From NCBI GenBank assembly GCA_930367205.1, contig OV884011.1, forward strand, positions 137,057,437-137,121,436: a stretch of 64,000 nucleotides of DNA. Direction: 5' to 3'. The stretch comes from Acanthosoma haemorrhoidale. Its lineage: Eukaryota; Arthropoda; Insecta; Hemiptera; Acanthosomatidae. Under the pieces are notes generated by a model. The model ran no database searches, was not told the origin of the DNA, and saw only the letters and a list, made by a program, of their open reading frames with translations. Below, piece after piece: positions 33,196 through 46,078 of the stretch. Numbering within the stretch: the first letter of the stretch is position 1; each line of letters starts with the position of its first letter. The translations under genes and the position numbers were made by a program.

Positions 33196-33864
33196 GCATA
33201 ACTAATCGGACCTCCACTTGGAACACTACTCTCTCCTCTCTCTCTGCACTGGCGCCGCTGCTCTACTCAAACCATGGACTCTTTCAACTACCTCTACATC
33301 TCTCTTCCTAACCTAGCTATGTTTTAACCCGGCTTTGTCAGACCTTACACCTTCCTAGTGAGATTCTCTGCCTTGGTCTCGCTAAAACTAGCACCTCCTT
33401 GGGAGAGACCTCTCCCTCGCGGACGACGGTTGCCGTGACCCTGCAAATTTTTCCAGCAGCGTCTCACATTGCGATCCAGTCTGCCTCTCTCCGGTTCACA
33501 CTCGCCTTTGGGATCCGGACGGTTTTCGCCTACCCTTAGATACCGAGTGTGAATTCGTGGTCATTCCAAGACCACATAAACTACCTATAAAACCTACCCG
33601 GTACGTCTTCTCCTGAACACAGTGCTTTGTCGGGGCACACAGACCTTCTAAAGATCTTATGGAGTCCGATCAAAGCGAATTAGGCTGCCCTACCAACTAG
33701 GCCGGCGGCCAGGGTGAAAGACCATAGGTCCACCCGCCTTATCTCTTTCTGGGCTCTTGCCGGACGGGGCTAAGAGGTTGTAGTGATCATAGCCCGCGGC
33801 GGGCGTCTCACCACCACTTTGGGGATAATCAGGTATAAACTGAGCCCCTAGTGACGACCCGACA
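33196..33864 (+). repeat. GC-rich repeat, possible solo LTR related to gypsy-1
   Basis: About 669 bp with no open frame and clearly GC-richer than its surroundings. Its right end, read on the minus strand, is TGTCGGGTCGTCACTAGGGG, almost the same as the gypsy-1 LTR end TGTCGGGGGCGTCACTAGGGG, and its length is close to the 663-bp LTR. The rest is not obviously alike, so it may be a solo LTR of a related family in the opposite orientation. A diverged relative of part of it lies at 4970-5290. Confidence 0.45.
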
Positions 33865-33883
33865 TACCATAATTAATGATCAT

Positions 33884-33896
33884 TAATATTTACCAA
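33884..33896. repeat. Likely 13-bp target duplication, right edge of nested block
   Basis: Exact repeat of 30160-30172. The bases 33865-33883 between the LTR-like end and this repeat are AT-rich and may be the tail of the nested LINE. Confidence 0.65.
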
Positions 33897-34060
33897 TGAC
33901 AATAATTTTTTATCGCACGTTCTTAAAGATTTATCTAAACCTTCTGAATTTACAATTTTAGTAAACATTTTTCCACCAAATTTAGCTTTTACTTTCAACC
34001 GTAAGAGTGAGCATTCCAATCCTGAGTCAAATTGAAAACAAAAACCGTCACCGTTTTAAA
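33897..34060 (-). pseudogene. gypsy-2 aspartic protease, N-terminal part
   Basis: The minus strand shows a region resembling the start of a retroviral-type protease: an LECSLLRLKVKAKFGGK block where DSG.ECS.. is expected, then CDKKLLSLVNIN. The catalytic triplet is disrupted by a frameshift at about 34025. The protein is cut by the nested block after the NIN residues and resumes at 30172. Confidence 0.5.
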
Positions 34061-34990
34061 GAAGGGTGTCCAATGGATTAATTATTTTCATGCTGATGTG
34101 TTGTCTCCGTTCTCCTTCCCTTCCCCTCGGCTTTTTTCCTGTCTTTCATTTCGAGGAGATGTGTCCCTTCCGGTTGTACGTTTACCATACAACATCATCA
34201 GTCTTAGAAGTCGGAGGTAAACCAGCTTTCTTGGAGTGGAAGCAGGCGGTGTCGGACTTGTAGATGGGTGGTGAGCCAGGGTTGATTGGTAGTAGTCGCT
34301 TTTCGTCGCTGAGTTCTGTTAGCTGCTCCGTTACAAAAAAGGACGCGAAGTTCTATTAAAAGTTAGTCACTACTATTAATGTTTGCCGTGAACATCAGTT
34401 TACGTAAATGCTCATCTTTGTGCAAATGACCAAAAATGAAGGAGGCAGCTATTTGTTCCTGGGTCAACCCGTTCCGACTTGCACCATGAGATGTTTATCA
34501 CCCTCGAAACTAATGTAACATAAGTTTCGCTTCTGTCCCTAAGCTGAAATAATACAATTTGTAAGGACGTACCTGCCGGCGTTTCCACAGAGTCTCATTG
34601 AGTAAGAAAGGTAGATTTTAAATTGTCCCAAGTTATATGTGGGCTAACGACAGTGGTGGACCATGATGCTGCATCATTCTTCAATGCATGGCTAAAAGTG
34701 ACTAGTATTTTTTTTCTTTCTCAGTATTTTCTTTCTCCTAAGCAGCACTCGATAGTGTTGCACCAGGATTTCGGGTCCACTCCTTGCGCTTTAGGATTAA
34801 ATTCTAAAATTTTCATAACAGGTTTCCATTTACTTATGTATGCCAATTGTCTAATTAGTTACACCATTATCCAAGTTTCTATCTATCAGATCTGAATCTG
34901 CAACATCTTCATTCGTCGCTCAGGAATATAGTGCTGTTCTTCACTGCACGTAGTGTAGTTTAATCCCAAATCTGATCTGGGATACAAGGT
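34060..34990 (-). pseudogene. gypsy-2 gag, decayed
   Basis: Shifting minus-strand frames show a Ty3/gypsy capsid region: VDPKSWCNTIE near 34770, HALKNDAASWS near 34680, ITWDNLKSTFLTQ near 34610, ETPAGTS near 34570 and EQIAASFIFGHLHK near 34440. A zinc-knuckle remnant ending RKGHISSK follows near 34155-34175, with its last cysteine codon replaced by a stop. Order and spacing are right for gag next to a 5' LTR. The plus-strand frames at 34032..34263 and 34623..34895 are shadows of it. Confidence 0.7.
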
Positions 34991-35024
34991 ATCAGAGTTA
35001 GCCGGATCGAGTTCCATAATAGAA

Positions 35025-35246
35025 AACTAATAGTCTAGATAACTGTTTAATGAATTATATATCAAAGTTCATGAGCAAGGAAGTGGGCTCCCTCTATTCT
35101 TTGAACTTTACTTACTGTAGTAGTCACCACCACAGAAAACCGGATGAGACCCTTGCGTTAGATAGTTTCAGGGTGCTCCACTAGAAGATGCGATGGGCCT
35201 AGCCCTAGCCTCCACACTAGCTGGTTAGTTATATCTCCCACTCACA
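35025..35246 (-). repeat. gypsy-2 5' LTR (diverged)
   Basis: Direct repeat of 28545-28752. The minus-strand start TGTGAGTGGG is canonical TG; after the LTR the sequence reads TATGGAACTCGATCCGG toward gag, a possible primer site. Confidence 0.65.
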
Positions 35247-35379
35247 AACACACATTTATATACACATGCCTATATATAATATGGCTACTAATGTGTGTAC
35301 TATATATGTATGTAGGAAGTGAATATATATTGTCGAGTTTCGGAACTGACAATATCACGAGATAGCAAAAACTGAACAG

Positions 35380-35880
35380 GGGGGGGGGTTGAGTTCATTG
35401 CACTGGTGCTATAAATCACCAACAAGTGGCAACACTGACAACAGTGAACAAGACATCACTGCCGACACAAGAGTAATATTTGGCCACATGGACAAGTGAA
35501 ACCTACCTCCAGACCAGAAGCAGACATATGTTATTTCTGCTTACTCACTGTTCCAAAATAAGTGTGTAAAACCCATTTGGTGGCAGGTATGGAAAAGGAC
35601 CTACAAGAATGACAGAACAAGGTGGACATTGTAGCAAGATAATGGCTGGCCAGCAGCAAATTACCACCCCCAGTATCCAGCAACCACAGATAATAAAACA
35701 ATTTTTTCTTTCTTGTACCAATTTTCATCAGAACAAACTTTTATTTCAGTTAAATTATTATACGATTCCGTAGATGTTTTATATCTTCCTTGTTATTATG
35801 TAAATATAATTTAATATTGAGTCAGTGGCTTATTAAATATAAAATAAATCAGAAAGAAAGTCTATTGTAAGCATTGAAAA
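35380..35880 (+). pseudogene. Third gypsy-type element (gypsy-3), possible gag remnant
   Basis: Plus-strand translation contains DITADTRVIFGHMDK and DQKQTYVISAYSLFQNK, which look like conserved protein sequence just before the zinc-knuckle and protease frames at 35885-36654. The assignment to gag is by position. Stops interrupt it. Confidence 0.4.
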
Positions 35881-35884
35881 TATA

Positions 35885-36654
35885 ATGGCAAAATTAAAAC
35901 AATTTGGTAAGTTAATTGAAAGAAAAAAAGAGAAAGAAACACAAAAATGTTCAAGCGAGAAAAAACCATGTACAATATGTGAAAAATTAGGTTTTCAAAA
36001 TAGATTTCATTTAGAGAGTTTGTGTCGTTTAAAAGATAAACAATTGAAAAAAATAAAAAATGAGAACTCTAAGATTACAAATAATGGAGAAGTTCAAGAT
36101 ATGATAGAAAGCTCTGAAGGGGCAAAAAACGAGTAGTCATCCCACTTATTAAAATAAAAATTCTAGCTTATCGAAATCCAGCTATTGGTCTTTATGACTC
36201 TCGATCTGATATTTCTTTCATAAATTATTAATTTTTAAAAAATAATAAAGATATTAAAAAAATAATAAGTGGGAGATATAATATAAAAGGGGTAACAGGA
36301 GTAGCAAAAACAGAGGGTACGGTTGTATTAAGAATTAAAATCGGTAATATGGTAGAAAATGTTCAGTTTTTTATTGTGAAAAGTATTAATTTTAAAGATG
36401 TTTTTCTATTGGGATTAGATTTAATAAAAAAATTCAAACTATGTCAAGATGAAAACTCAATAATAACACAAAAAGAGATAACAAAACAAAAAGATCGGCA
36501 AATTAACAAGACTGAAACGTCAGATATAAACAAGATAGAAAATATTATACAAAAAAATAATAAAATTTTTGCTAAGTCAAAATTCGACATAGGAAAAATA
36601 AAAGGTTATGAGCCAACAGTAAAATTAATAGAAAATATATATATACCTTTTTAA
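35885..36654 (+). pseudogene. gypsy-3 zinc knuckle, protease and start of reverse transcriptase, broken
   Basis: The frame 35885..36136 (83 codons) has an unusual zinc-knuckle-like motif CTIC...H....C with nine residues between the second cysteine and histidine. After a stop, the frame continues as a retroviral-type protease, with the catalytic triplet reading DSR instead of DSG in LYDSRSDISFIN near 36200, which would inactivate it, and a GLDLIKKF block near 36410. The last part, FAKSKFDIGKIKGYE near 36570-36615, is the usual entry to a Ty3/gypsy reverse transcriptase. Homology ends at about 36650, so the element is truncated. It is AT-rich, unlike gypsy-1, and a different family. Confidence 0.7.
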
Positions 36655-37350
36655 TTATACAATTTCGGGTAGCTATAAAAGAAAAACTTTGAAGTAATGG
36701 GGTAATATTTAGTAATATTTAATTGTCTCCATCTTTTATTTATCCAGTTATCTTTAATTTTTAATATTAAATTCAATTTTTAAAAACACTTGTAGGTAAA
36801 GGGTCCAAGGCACAAACTATGTATCTTCAACAAGAAAAAAGGTCATTAATGATGGTAGAAAGTTATTTGTACATGATTTGCGGACGAGGGAAGCAGCTAT
36901 AATTGGCCCAGGCAGAGCCACAGATGTATCGGCTGCAATTACTAAGCGGATCTGTCCGACAGGGCTTCGGTCGGCTGTGAAATGAACGAGGCGGCCAGCC
37001 AGAGCCCTGCCCCATTAATTGAGTTCATTGTAGCCTTCTAAGATCCCGTTTTGGCTAACACCTGTTAACTTAACTGGGTATTGGGAAAGTCGAGGATACA
37101 ATTTTAGATTGATGATGTGCAATGACAATCCAGTTATCATAACTAGAGATCGGAGTCCATTATACTCCCAACTGATTTAAATGTGTACATCTGATGACAC
37201 AGGTGTAATCATTGCAAGTTTTAGGATCTATTAATATTTAATCCCCACTCATATATTGATATATGATCATTTTTCAATATTTTTAGGAACAAACTAAATT
37301 TATTTATTAGAATTTTGTGGATTTTTAAAAAGTGATTTTACAATTTAAAC
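36655..37350. other. No gene identified
   Basis: AT-rich except for a GC-richer patch at about 36880-37020 that could be more element sequence. Nothing recognisable. Confidence 0.35.
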
Positions 37351-37356
37351 CCCCTG

Positions 37357-37850
37357 TACAACAGTGTTTAAGACCTGTATAGGTACCAAGGAGTTACCCT
37401 TCCCTTGATGATCGTGGGGATATGTCCGGATTTTATAACATAGCAGATTTATTCAGATATTCTCCAAAGATGTTGTGTACTCTTACAGTACAAGTTAGAC
37501 TTTTATTATTTATTTTAGAGTGATTTTGAGACATCAGAAGTCTTTATACCACCTTTAATATTCATATCTTTGCTTACTAAACATTCTTCAATCCAAGGAT
37601 TACCACATTTAGGATATTACGCTAGATTCTCACATACTGAGTAAGATAAGTAAATTAATTGTTCATTCTCTTACTTTTTATTCCTTTTTTTATTACTTTT
37701 TATCTCCTTAACGGTGTTTTTGACCTGTTTAGGTACCAAGAGGTTACACTTAGACCTTCTAATGGCACCATTTGATAACGGTGGGAATATGTCCGGATTA
37801 GAAAACGAAGCAGATTTATTCAGAAATTCTCCAAAGCGAGAAGCCAAAGT
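37357..37850 (+). repeat. Dispersed repeat G, two direct copies
   Basis: Copies at about 37357-37470 and 37705-37845 share GACCTGT.TAGGTACCAAG, GGTGGG(G)A.ATATGTCCGGAT and GCAGATTTATTCAGA.ATTCTCCAAAG. A third partial copy lies at 47165-47300. Function unknown; no open frame is conserved. Confidence 0.65.
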
Positions 37851-40800
37851 CCTCTCGGTCTAAATTCAATTTCAACGACAGCTCGAAATATTCTGACTAA
37901 ACTAATTGAACAAATTAAACGCCGAAAAAAACTTAAGTCTAGTTTCGCTAATTAAAATTTTTCTCATGGGCCATCAGCTCAGATGGTTTTTAAGATTTAG
38001 ATTCTGATTTATTTTTCCTTTATTTAACATATCGAAAAAATAAAATTTTGAAAGCTACACATATAAATCACGTATTTAATTCTAAGTATGTTATAATAGA
38101 TTTAAGCTTAGGGGGGACTGATAGTCAAAAGTTTAGTACTATCGATATCCCGATACTATCGATGGAAAACTATCAATAGTTGATAATTTCCACTGAAAAA
38201 AACAATATTTTTCTAGGGAATCAGGGATAAGTGGAAAAATATGACAGGTATCCGAAGATGTTATTGGTAAATAATTTATTATTAACTTTATTAATGCAAT
38301 ATTAATTAATAATTAAATCAGTTATAAGTATTTTTTGTAAGACAAAATGCAGAAATTGAAGCAAATATATTTTAACGTTTTGCTGAAAACATATTCAAAA
38401 ACTTTTTTGCTGTTGTAAAGAAGTGTGTTTCGCACTACTAACTACAAAACCACCACTGTCTCTTTTCATTATGGTTCAATAACGAATATGAATTTCTTAC
38501 GTCAAAAGTCTAGGAATTAAACCCACTTGAAAAGAGAAATATCGATGACTATCGTTGGAGCAATTGATAAATAAAAAGTATTCATATATCGATAGAACTA
38601 TTGAGTATCAATATATCTATAACATATATTGACTATTGCTGTCCCCTATTTAAGCTATTTTTTTAATTTTTGAAAAGACAAATTTCAGTGACCGAGATAG
38701 TTTAACAAATAGCATAAAATATTCGTGTTCAACATAACAGGATATTTCCACTATCACTTCGGAACGAACTTGGACATCTCTCAAGATTATTTCTCTACTT
38801 TTAAATCTTTAATTTAATCATTCATGTAATTATTGATCTAATGAAAACAAAAAATGCCAGGCGGCTGTTCTTCTGATGAAATAGTTGTTTCTCATTAGTT
38901 GAAGATATTTCCTCGATAAATGGCGTTATTTTCCCCTCCAAAGATTCAGTGAGCTTTTTCCATTCTCCGATTTTCAATAAGACCTGCTACCTAACCCATT
39001 GTTACCTTCTGGCATTCTAAGAAAGTGTCCATTCTATTGATATAATTTTCACTGAATATCTGAAGAATGTCTTTTGTGCAATGGGTCTTGTTACCCTTAC
39101 ATTCCTACTAAAAGGGAATGTTGTACGAGGTGATATCTGAATATCAATGCATAAGTAAAAGGAAGTTGAAGTGACGAATAACAAACATCTTTCGCATATT
39201 TATAAACCATTTTTGCCAAGTTCCCAACACATTTATTTGTTCATTTTTTAGCTGCATTTACAGTATTAAAATTATACATCAATTTTACACAATAATTCAT
39301 CTTCCACCATGTAACGTTGAGCATTTATTGTGAAAATAAGATCTCCTAACCAGAATAATTGTTATTTAATCTATTATTAATCTAATTAGCTTGACTCCCT
39401 TGAGCTATCATATTTAGAAATCAATAATACCAAATTTAGAATGCTGTGCGAAACAATCTACATAACTCATAAAGCATAATGAACACGGTTTATTTCAAAA
39501 TATGTCGAAGGAATATGATTGCGCAAGTATGCAGGTATAATTGAAGATTATTATTTCAACACGGAATAACACAGTAACTACATATCACTCATATCACTAT
39601 ATGTATTCGCTAACTAATATATAACCAATCATAAAAACCATCATATTATGTGCAATAACGAACATACACGCATGCTTAACCGATTAATTTTCGACGTATA
39701 AATTTTTATTGTAACAATAACCACTAGTTAAACATAACAGTAAAAGATTAACAGAAATGGTCGGCTTGTATAACTTTAATATCATATATGCAAAATAGCA
39801 GATGAAGCTTAAAAATGGACGCATGTGTTCGAAACTGTGCAATGCTTTTATAAAAACGTTACCAGTGAAGGGTGTAACTGCAAGTTTCTTTATCATTTGA
39901 ATCATTTCATTCTTCAAACAATTCATTTAACTTTTCCACCCCTTCGTCCTAACATATAATATTCAAAATATTGACCTATCATTTCGATTTATAGAAATGA
40001 CGATGAGAACTCTGCCTAAGGCATTTTTGGAATAAATGAAGGAGGAGCTTTTGGGTACAACAAAAAAGAACTATAAGAAAGGAAATACCGCCCTTATAAC
40101 CGACGATACACTGTCATATAGTTGGCAGCCTCTTGGAGATAAGAATATGGAAAATAAGTATTTTGAGGATATTACTAGACAGTGAGGTTGGCCTGAGGAC
40201 ATCCAAAGGTTGGTGCCTTAGCCCTCCCATATCGCACAAGCTATATTCAAAACTTAATCCCGACCCCAGCCTCCTCCCCTATATTACCTTTTCCTGTCTC
40301 TAGCCAATAATATAAGCCTTTAGTAGAATGCACTGGGGACTCACTGTCACACTAATATCAAAGTGTTCTTTCTGATTATTTTTCTCTTTTAGAATTTTTC
40401 CTGTATTTATTTTCAGCAATTATTTTCCATGGAAGTTTACTCTAGTGTTACAACTGCACAAAGTACAATAGCATCGCCATATTTATCAACAAATGTTTTA
40501 AAGAGTGCTATGATAGTTTTTTATGATTATAGTTTTATCACATAGTAATTAACTCATTAATGATACTTATGTCGTAAGAACACTATTATGTTTAAAATCA
40601 TCCAGACATCAAATGGAACATGTATGCAAAATATCCATAGCTCTGATAAAACCGCAAATTGAGTTAGACTTACAAACAAATATTAATGACATTAAATAAT
40701 TATAGTTCAATAATAAAACACCAAACATTAAAACTTATTAATCCAGGCAACAAAGTCATGATGTCTTAATTTACCAAATCCCGTGACAGTTTTAATAAAT

Positions 40801-41164
40801 TTGTGTACTTACACTAAAAAAATATATTTAATTGATCCTTTAGACAATACTAAAGAAAAAAATGAACGTAATAACTATTTATCAATTATAGCACACATTA
40901 TAGAAATTATTACACAGACCAACAGATAGTCTGATGCCGGAGTATTTGGAGCTTCATATTTTTTTGCTATTGATTAATTTTTAATTAGCTATGAACCCCT
41001 GAATTCAAATATGGCATTGTTTTTTGTCTAGGAGCTCAAATTTCTAAAATATAACCTTTTTGTGAAATAAACTTTACACTATTTTAAGTTAATCTGTGGT
41101 TAAATAAAAAACAAAACAAGAAATTTTTATTATTATATACAAAACTAAAGGAAAAAGTCATCGA
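37851..41164. other. AT-rich, no gene identified
   Basis: No coding signal apart from an 80-codon minus-strand frame at 39684..39926 with no motif. A run of short TATCGAT-type motifs occurs at about 38140-38180 and 38540-38640. It might be intergenic or intronic. Confidence 0.35.
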
Positions 41165-42310
41165 TGAGACCAACTAGTCACTGAACATTTCGGAAGCTTC
41201 TTTTCCGTGACATTCATGAATGCATTTTGGAAACTCGCTCTTTAAACTCCAACAGTGATGTGCCATAATGTGCGTACCCCATTTTCCTTGGCAAATGTTC
41301 TCCATAGGACCTTTTAACAAAGAAATATCCTGCGTTAATATCCTGGTGAACTCTTTCACCTTGTACCTCTCTGGTGTCTCCTAAATTTTCAGGAAAACTG
41401 TCTAAGCAGCTGTGTAAATAGTGCTCCTTTATACGTATGTTAAACTCAAGAGATGTGAAACTGTTAAGCATCTCGTTTACCAGTTCAACATAGTTTCCAG
41501 CTTTGCGTTTGCCTAGAAAATTTACAACTGCAACACATAAAGTCCAGACCTTTCTCTCACGCTCATTCTTCGAATATACAAAGCCAGCATCCTTAATGAG
41601 TTGTCTTAGAGATCTGTCAAATTTTCCTGCTTTAATTTCTTCCGTACTAAACTGAGGCATTTTCCCCGATATATGAAAAGCATAATCCATTCTAATCAAG
41701 AGCCTTTACAAACTGCTTCATGAGGCCCAGCTTTATATGCTATGGTGGAAAGAAGTTTTTCACTCGTTCAACTAAGGGGTCGTTAATGATATTCTTTTCC
41801 CCAACGCCCATGTTTCGTCTCTTAGGCCACTCTTGTTGTGTTTTGTCTCTGCTGGGGTACAAGAAGCAAGGATTCTAAAAGGATAGGTGGTCACGTTGCT
41901 GTCCGAAGAGAAATTCCAAAAAAGTCCACACATATCACCCATTGATGTTCATAATACTTTATCTTCTCCAAGACCAATGCTATGGTGTTACATTCTTGTT
42001 TAATTTTCGTTGAGTGGTTAAGTGATTGGTATTGAACCATATGTATTCCGATTGGGTAGAACTTCGCTTTGAGCTGTCAATAAATAGGCGCTCATCATCA
42101 TCTAGAATATAGTAAGGAAGGTTTTTTTTTCTAGGATTTCTCTAATTCCGCGACAAAGTACAAGATTGTTTTCCTGGGGTAAGATGGGAGAAGAAGAATA
42201 TAGGAGCCAATCCTTGTACATGTGATTTAGAACTGCACAAAATAGAACTATTACAGCACATTTCTTGTAGAACTTCACGATAAAAAAAACTTTGATCTAA
42301 AAAATAGATA
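41165..42310 (-). pseudogene. Broken copy of a multicopy arthropod gene of unknown function
   Basis: Minus-strand blocks in the right order match a family of long uncharacterised proteins present in many copies in arthropod and other invertebrate genomes: a VLEKIKYYEHQW block near 41960; GVGEKNIINDPLVERVKNFFPP near 41755-41810; HIKLGLMKQFVKALD near 41705-41745; then frame 41214..41699 with LNSF...HYLHSCLDSFPENLGDTREVQGERVHQDI; and in another frame (41174..41359) GKWGTHIMAHHCWSLKSE. Frameshifts near 41360 and several upstream stops show decay. The function of the family is not known to me; the copy number suggests a mobile-element origin. Confidence 0.65.
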
Positions 42311-45300
42311 GAGAAAAACTGATTTCATATTTAGATTCAGCGCCTATAATACGTCTTGCGCAGGTTACATCTCGCTTCTTTTATCAAACCACTTCACTCT
42401 CACACCTAATGCATATATAATTAGTATATTGAAAAGTCGTCCATTAAAAAATTATATGTGAATTTACAATTTCCATACTCGTCATAAGGTCAATGCTTAA
42501 ATAGGAAAAATTCCAATGGCGTGGAATGGTGAAAGGATAAATCCAATATTCAAACAAGTTACCCAAATGGATCGCAAGAATTTCCGTCGTATCATAAATT
42601 TAAAGGAGGTTTTTCAGTGATGTTGTATGCACGTAGATAAGCCTGTATCTACTATACCGTACCAGATACGCTATATCTGTGATACAGCATTACCAATACA
42701 GCTTTATAGTAAACAGGTTCGATATTGTACACATTTACTCAAGCTAAAACGTTCATTGTGGAAATAATGTATATGTTCTTATTGGCTAGGATAGTAATAA
42801 TTTAATTAATAATGATTAAATAATTATAAATGATAGTAATTATTTAATTATATACCATCATGTTTTTGTCATTACCTACATCTATGTAGAATACTGAATA
42901 TTTATTTTATATTTTGCAGCATTTGATAGTTACAGTGTGCCGAAAGTGTTCATCTATAGAAATAATAAGTATGACTTTATTGTGGGAGTGTTTTACTTCT
43001 GTTAAAACTCGAACCTACAACGGTTATTCCGTGATAGACTATATTCACCGTACGTCATCATATACTGATGACTAGTGAACAAAGTAAATTAACTAATTAT
43101 CTCCCCAATTAATACTAAGCATAAAACATAAATATAATAAGACGTTTGATGGCACTTTTCCCATTGTACCACAAAGGTTATCTACTTCAAGTAATTCCAA
43201 TTTTACAGAAAGGATATTTTCAGGTAGGATGTTAATACTGTCGAAGAGGCATTTCACAATTTTTTGTATTTTTTTAATTTTTGGACTGTTAAACTTTGAA
43301 TCCAATCGAGAAAGGAGCTTGTGGTATGTTTATAATTCATACCAGCTCCACAAGTGTTTTTTTTTTTGGTTTTTTTTACAAATGTTTTAATTTCCCATCA
43401 GCTCTGATCTGGTCAAACCAATAAAGGCAACATAAAGCATTTTATTCCTTCTGTGACATTGACAGAACAATACTTCCTACCAAACGTTTATAAAACGGCA
43501 TCATTCATACTCATGACAAGGATATCTACAAAAAATAAAATAAAACCACGTCTTTTGTAAAACCTACAAATTTAATATGAAAATGAAAGTATAATGAATG
43601 GACGTAATATATTAGGCTTATGCCCCCCTACTCAGGCAATATTTTTCGCCTCTCATTTCATTATTCAATTTTTTTTCACCACTAATAAATAATATTTAGC
43701 TTCTTCAATATCTACGGAAAATAAGGGAAATAGTTGGTAGTCCTGGAATCCGTTTAGGTTATTCGATGCTCCATTATTCATTTAATCCTCAATCATTAGT
43801 TAATGTATGAAAATTGAATTAAATAGGACATTATCGAAAAAGTTAGTATATTTATAAAATTGTGTGTTAAAATACAAAGGAATAAAAGACAACATATTTT
43901 AGTAAATCAGCAGTATTTATATTACATTGGCAGTATATTTTGACGTAGGTAATAGACTAATAGTGCAACACAATGTTTGATTGGTATGATATCATCTTGC
44001 TCCAATTTCATATACATCATCATAACAAGTCATTATGGGGATGTCGAATTACTGGTATAGTATCGGATTTTTGAAAACCAGTATTCATATACTCACTTAT
44101 TGATTTTAATTAAATTTCTGTGTCTATGACATCTCGGCTCACAGTTTACTGTTTGAAATCACAAAAGATTTCTTTCGATGGTTTAAACATTCATCTTCAA
44201 GTGCCTTCCTTCAACAGCTGCCGCCCTGTGATACTTACGAGTCAACCAACATGATTTTAATATGGCTTCCTTTGAAGTGAGTGGAAGCAATCTGTATTTC
44301 ATTCCATATTTCAGAAATAAACTTAAATTTACACAAAAAGAAGGGATTCAAGCAAATGAATCTACGACTGTTAAATATTGACATACTCTTAACTTTATGA
44401 ATTCAGGCTCTTACGTAAAAAGTTGTTAATGTACAACTTAAACGAAACGAATAATAATAAATGCATATATACATAAACACACGGGGTTATAAATAATTAA
44501 ACTGTAAATAATACAAACTAATCCCCTGCTACAGTTTGTCAAATGGAGAGACTTCGTCTATCTAGAGTTGGAAAGGAATTTAACGAATGGCTGAACATCA
44601 ATAAAATTTACACCTCAGTTAACTATTTATTTAAGGCAGCTCCACCATGCGGTTTTAGCTGAGTTGACGAAAAACTTTTTTTATAGCCGCCCTTACTTTT
44701 TCTATAAGTAATACGAATTCACCCCAGCCGTTACAGTCTTCATGGTGTCTCTAATTTTTTATTATGATGTTAATGATGCTGTCAGTGTTAAAATGAAGAG
44801 CTTATAGCATTTTTTTTTTTTTTATTCAGAAATGGATTGAATTACTAATATTGTCGGTCTAAAAGTCTAGAAGTAACCTTAAGTTTCAAAAATTGGTAAT
44901 TTTGGCCACATGGGATTTGGAGCTTCAATATAAATGGGTAACCTGAAATGACAATTAACAATGACTAAGACAGTTTGGATACTATTGTATATTACCTCTA
45001 ATATAAACTCCATACTGTTCTTTATTTTTTATAAAATTAATAACGATGCATCTCAAAAATATCGGCTTTAAAACATTACTTTCTGTAAGTTTGTTACTAT
45101 GATTAGTATTGCACACTATCCTCAAAATTCCAACCTCTCACAAAATCACAACACTTTCTGATAATAAAGTTGACATTTCAAAAGTACCAATACTTCCATA
45201 ATCTTAAAATTTTAAGGGCTAAGGGGAAAAAACCAATACTTGACAAATTAAAATTTCGTGGCATCATTGAGATTTGGAATCATATTTGCTTTTAATTTCC

Positions 45301-46078
45301 CGATGCTTTTCATAAAATAACTTTTATCATCATCAAGGCGTCAAACGGAATTACCATGCAAAATATCATGCCGTTATAGTCACGATTTTGATGACGGTTT
45401 TAATGACTTTGTATCATTAAAGTTCTAAAACAAATATCACACATTAATAATCGATGTGATGAGATATTTAATTTGATACTCTGTTCATTCTGCTGAGAAA
45501 ATACCTTTATTAATCACCAAATAATCTACTAATTATGGCACATTATAGTTTCCCTGGTTAGGTCCCTGGTGTATATAAAACACGTATTGAGTTAAAGTTA
45601 TGAACAGGATTTTAAAGGGAGTTTAATTAACTTAGTGCTCAGTAATTTTATACTATTAGCATGGAGCACTTGCCAATATAACTTACGAACAGATCTACCT
45701 AATGACAGGTCCCCTACAGCTCTCTTGGATTTTTCTTCAAGGACGAAAATAATACAAGTTGAATAAAACCGGATATTGCAAAATACTGATCCGTGGGTAA
45801 ACAATTAAGTAATGGTCTAAACCCTAAAAGCGGATGGAATTTATGTGAGCTGGTAAAGTGAATCTATACGAGCCGACTCGCTTACAATTCTACCCGGATG
45901 AAGGAACCCTTAGGACCAAGATACTGCCAGATAAAGAGGGATAAATATAGGGGAGATATAGGGAGAGCTTGTGTAAGTGGAGCCGAGACAGAAAAAGCCC
46001 GTGGAAGCCGGGTACAATGTTTGTCCAAGCCGGGGCTAGCTTCCAGTCCAAACTGGATTAAATGCTTCCCCCTTTTAG

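Larger units (their letters stand above)
28545..35246 (-). mobile_element. Old Ty3/gypsy relic (gypsy-2) with nested insertions
   Basis: Direct repeats at 28545-28752 and about 35025-35246 behave as LTRs. Just inside the right one the minus strand encodes gag remnants, and just inside the left one integrase remnants, as expected for a minus-strand element. The protease is split by a 3.7-kb block (30173-33883). Reverse transcriptase and RNase H were not found between protease and integrase. Divergence between the LTRs and the many stops indicate an old insertion. Confidence 0.7.

Noticed and set aside
30168..33869. A TG...CA element of 3.7 kb flanked by TACCA at 30168-30172 and 33865-33869
   Set aside because: The five-base match is possible by chance, the ends are not alike as LTRs, and the 13-bp repeat explains the protease reading frame better.
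34032..34263. Two plus-strand frames as a host exon
   Set aside because: The opposite strand reads as gypsy-2 gag and zinc-knuckle remnants, which explains the sequence better.
36825..37050. Possible integrase C-terminal remnant after gypsy-3
   Set aside because: Some residues looked suggestive, but no ordered motif held up, so it was not annotated.
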